Shown: positions 62,430 to 64,000 of the stretch, in pieces
How the letters are laid out: each line of letters starts with the position of its first letter
Numbering within the stretch: position 1 is the first letter of the stretch
Source: Paraneptunicella aestuarii
GTDB lineage: Bacteria > Pseudomonadota > Gammaproteobacteria > Enterobacterales > Alteromonadaceae
Assembly: GCF_019900845.1 (NCBI RefSeq)
Contig: NZ_CP074570.1
Span: forward strand, 2,170,001-2,234,000
Reading direction: 5' to 3'
DNA length: 64,000 nucleotides
The notes under the pieces: model-generated
Told to the model about the DNA's origin: nothing
Database searches by the model: none
What the model saw: the letters and a program-made list of their open reading frames with translations, nothing else
Position numbers and translations under genes: made by a program

Positions 62430-62918
62430 CTACAAGGTCTTTTGCCAGTAGCCGACATCAAGCCATTGCTCGAATTTTCTACCGACTTCACTAAAGTGTC
62501 CTGCCTTTTCGAATCCGAATGATTCATGGAGTCTGACACTGGCAGCATTGGGTAAGGTGATAACGCCCATCAACACATGGAAATTGGGGCGTAAAGCTTC
62601 TATTAATGCCTGAAAAAGCTGTTTGCCGTAGCCTTTACCAAATTGCTTGTTATCCAGGTAAATCGTCACTTCGGCAGTATGGCGATAAGCGCTGCGCAGT
62701 TTCCATTGTCCCGCGTAAGCATAGCCGATGATCTTGCCTTCGGCTTCCGCAACCAGCCAAGGGTAGGATTGTGTGATACTTATTATCCGTTGCTTAATAT
62801 CTTCCGGTGTTAACGTGATTTCTTCAAAAGTGATGGCAGAGTGGCTGATGTAGTAATTGTAAATGGCACAAATAGCTTCTGCATCAGTATGTTGCACCGG
62901 ACGAATGAGTAGTTCCAT
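62430..62918 (-). CDS. GNAT N-acetyltransferase (Pat/MnaT-like)
   Basis: 162 aa. N-terminal IRPVQHTDAEAICAIYNYYI and SAITFEE are hallmarks of the phosphinothricin/methionine-sulfone acetyltransferase group (Pat, Bar, YncA/MnaT). Acetyl-CoA loop QFGKGYGKQLFQALIE and C-terminal LHESFGFEKAGHFSEVGRKF. Predicted to detoxify methionine derivatives or phosphinothricin-like amino acids. Separated by 46 bases from the NRDE gene, which is upstream on the same strand. Confidence 0.9.
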   Translation of the reverse strand: MELLIRPVQHTDAEAICAIYNYYISHSAITFEEITLTPEDIKQRIISITQSYPWLVAEAEGKIIGYAYAGQWKLRSAYRHTAEVTIYLDNKQFGKGYGKQLFQALIEALRPNFHVLMGVITLPNAASVRLHESFGFEKAGHFSEVGRKFEQWLDVGYWQKTL

Positions 62919-62964
62919 ATTATCCTTCTATTATTTCTTCGCTATGTATTCTTGGCTTTTGTCG

Positions 62965-63735
62965 TTAGTTCTCTATGGGAAAACTAAATTGTGATTCCTG
63001 ACTGATTTTAGCGCCAGTATCGAAGCTTCTTTCATGCCAGTGTACGTGATGGTTTTGATCAACATACATTAATGTGGAACTACGAGTGCCATAGTTGGGT
63101 AAATGTATAAATATAGATGACAATTCCTTTTCCAGCTCAGGAGCAACGCCTGTTTCTGGCAGTAAATGATCCTCAGCTTTGATTTGATTACCAAGCAGGC
63201 TGAAGAGAGAATCTTTATCGAATTTCTCCATATTCTGGCAAACCTTTTTTAATCCATCTACTCCCGTTTCTATTTTAGGCCAATCGCTGTTTAGCCAGGC
63301 GTTAGAAAGGCCATAAAAGCCGGTTTCCAGCTGGTCTACTTGATCCAGATGATTGTTATAGACCATCAGATTATTCCAACGACCGAAAATCAGATTGTAG
63401 CCATTGTAATAGGAAGCTGAATTTCGGATCTGTTGCAGGTAGGTTTGATTGTCTGGGGGGGCAGTTAGAAACTGGCTCACCAATTCCCCCCGGCTTTTGG
63501 CTTCTGCGCGAAAGGTGTGGGGGGCTCGAATATTGGTGAGCCCTGCAAAAGCGCCTTGTCTGTTTATTCCCATCCATGTGCCGCCTGCCTGAATATCTCT
63601 TCCTGCAAGAATGTTCGGGTTGTCTGACCAAAATTCAGAGGGAGCCGTTGGGCGAGCATAGAATTCGTCACGATTGGCCGCCACAATAAGTGGGTAATCT
63701 TTATGTTGATTCACCGCGATAAATAAAATGCACAT
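62965..63735 (-). CDS. NRDE/TANGO2 family protein
   Basis: 256 aa. N-terminal MCILFIAVNQHKDYPLIVAANRDEFYARPTAP has the exposed Cys2 and the NRDE tetrad that name the family, with GTWMGINRQGAFAGLTNIR following. Ntn-hydrolase-like fold is proposed; eukaryotic TANGO2 is linked to heme or lipid handling, but bacterial function is unknown. Probably co-transcribed with the GNAT gene downstream. Confidence 0.9.
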   Translation of the reverse strand: MCILFIAVNQHKDYPLIVAANRDEFYARPTAPSEFWSDNPNILAGRDIQAGGTWMGINRQGAFAGLTNIRAPHTFRAEAKSRGELVSQFLTAPPDNQTYLQQIRNSASYYNGYNLIFGRWNNLMVYNNHLDQVDQLETGFYGLSNAWLNSDWPKIETGVDGLKKVCQNMEKFDKDSLFSLLGNQIKAEDHLLPETGVAPELEKELSSIFIHLPNYGTRSSTLMYVDQNHHVHWHERSFDTGAKISQESQFSFPIEN

Positions 63736-64000
63736 GGTGTTGGTTTCTCCCTTTGTTGGTCATAACGACGGGTCGTAACGGGTGGCCATCAAGTCATTAA
63801 ATGGGGTTTGCTGAATTATGACCAAAATTGTCCCATAAAAAAATCATTCTTTGCGCAAGATGTATAGGAAAGACATTGTGGTGTAAGCGGGTTTTCGCTT
63901 AGCATAGACCGATTAGAGCAACACGCTCTGCTTTATGAGTCGTTAAGTGCAATCCCATCGCTGGATAACAGGGTATTTTTGAGAAATCTGGTGTGAATCG
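63736..64000. other. Right-edge intergenic region
   Basis: 265 bp with no recognised ORF, terminator or repeat; holds the promoter of the NRDE gene. The next gene lies beyond the window. Confidence 0.5.

Overview
The window reads as chromosomal DNA of a gammaproteobacterium, most likely a marine Alteromonadales-type organism (Alteromonas, Glaciecola or Colwellia relatives). This rests on remembered gene order and family content, not on a search: a complete bio operon, a monomeric NADP isocitrate dehydrogenase beside cspD-clpS-clpA-infA-bpt-aat-trxB, mnmA-hflD-purB, a class II DAHP synthase, a YfbV/DUF412 protein and recC-recB-recD. Coding density is high, genes switch strand often, and I see no prophage, IS transposase, CRISPR array, rRNA or tRNA. 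Almost all genes look intact; only bioB is cut, by the window edge.

Layout. 1-3.4 kb: biotin operon bioB(partial)-bioF-bioC-bioD. 3.5-7.2 kb: minus-strand singletons (peptidase E, a secreted nuclease, a MerR regulator with its own MerR-type promoter, a MAPEG protein, a MarC protein). 7.6-13 kb: PfkB kinase, low-molecular-weight phosphatase, class II DAHP synthase, EF-hand protein, NYN-domain protein. 13-16.6 kb: ppsR and ppsA, divergent, a PEP synthase and its regulatory kinase/phosphatase. 17.2-20.8 kb: YdiJ-type D-2-hydroxyglutarate dehydrogenase and a small conserved protein. 20.9-27.5 kb: ribosomal-oxygenase-type cupin overlapping a membrane adenylate cyclase, purB-hflD-mnmA, and RluE. 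28-36.9 kb: icd, cspD, clpS-clpA, infA-bpt-aat-trxB, which together hold a nearly complete bacterial N-degron pathway. 37.8-42.8 kb: a signalling cluster of a response regulator with a degenerate HD-GYP domain, an outer-membrane barrel, a PhnD-like periplasmic protein and a histidine kinase. 43-46 kb: YfbV, a phosphoribosyltransferase, a CbiM-like membrane protein and exonuclease III. 46.2-55.3 kb: recC-recB-recD, translationally coupled. 55.8-63.7 kb: NTF2-like protein, MFS transporter, TcdA, L-2-hydroxyglutarate dehydrogenase, a pentapeptide-repeat potassium channel, aromatic aminotransferase, a GNAT acetyltransferase and an NRDE/TANGO2 protein.

Beyond the genes, the intergenic DNA holds dispersed structured elements. 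Two copies of a MITE-like element with terminal inverted repeats lie at 5898-6020 and 44429-44518. Two larger multi-hairpin elements lie at 8862-9050 and about 55425-55660, both built around hairpins with a CATCC-N-TG core. Clear intrinsic terminators follow the PfkB kinase, DAHP synthase, ppsA, icd, clpA and hpt genes, with minus-strand or bidirectional ones at purB, cspD and the 20.9 kb convergent junction.

The most interesting candidates are the PhnD-like/histidine kinase/degenerate HD-GYP cluster, the dispersed palindromic elements, and the potassium channel fused to pentapeptide repeats and a Cys/His-rich N-terminus. Most of the rest is ordinary conserved core genome.
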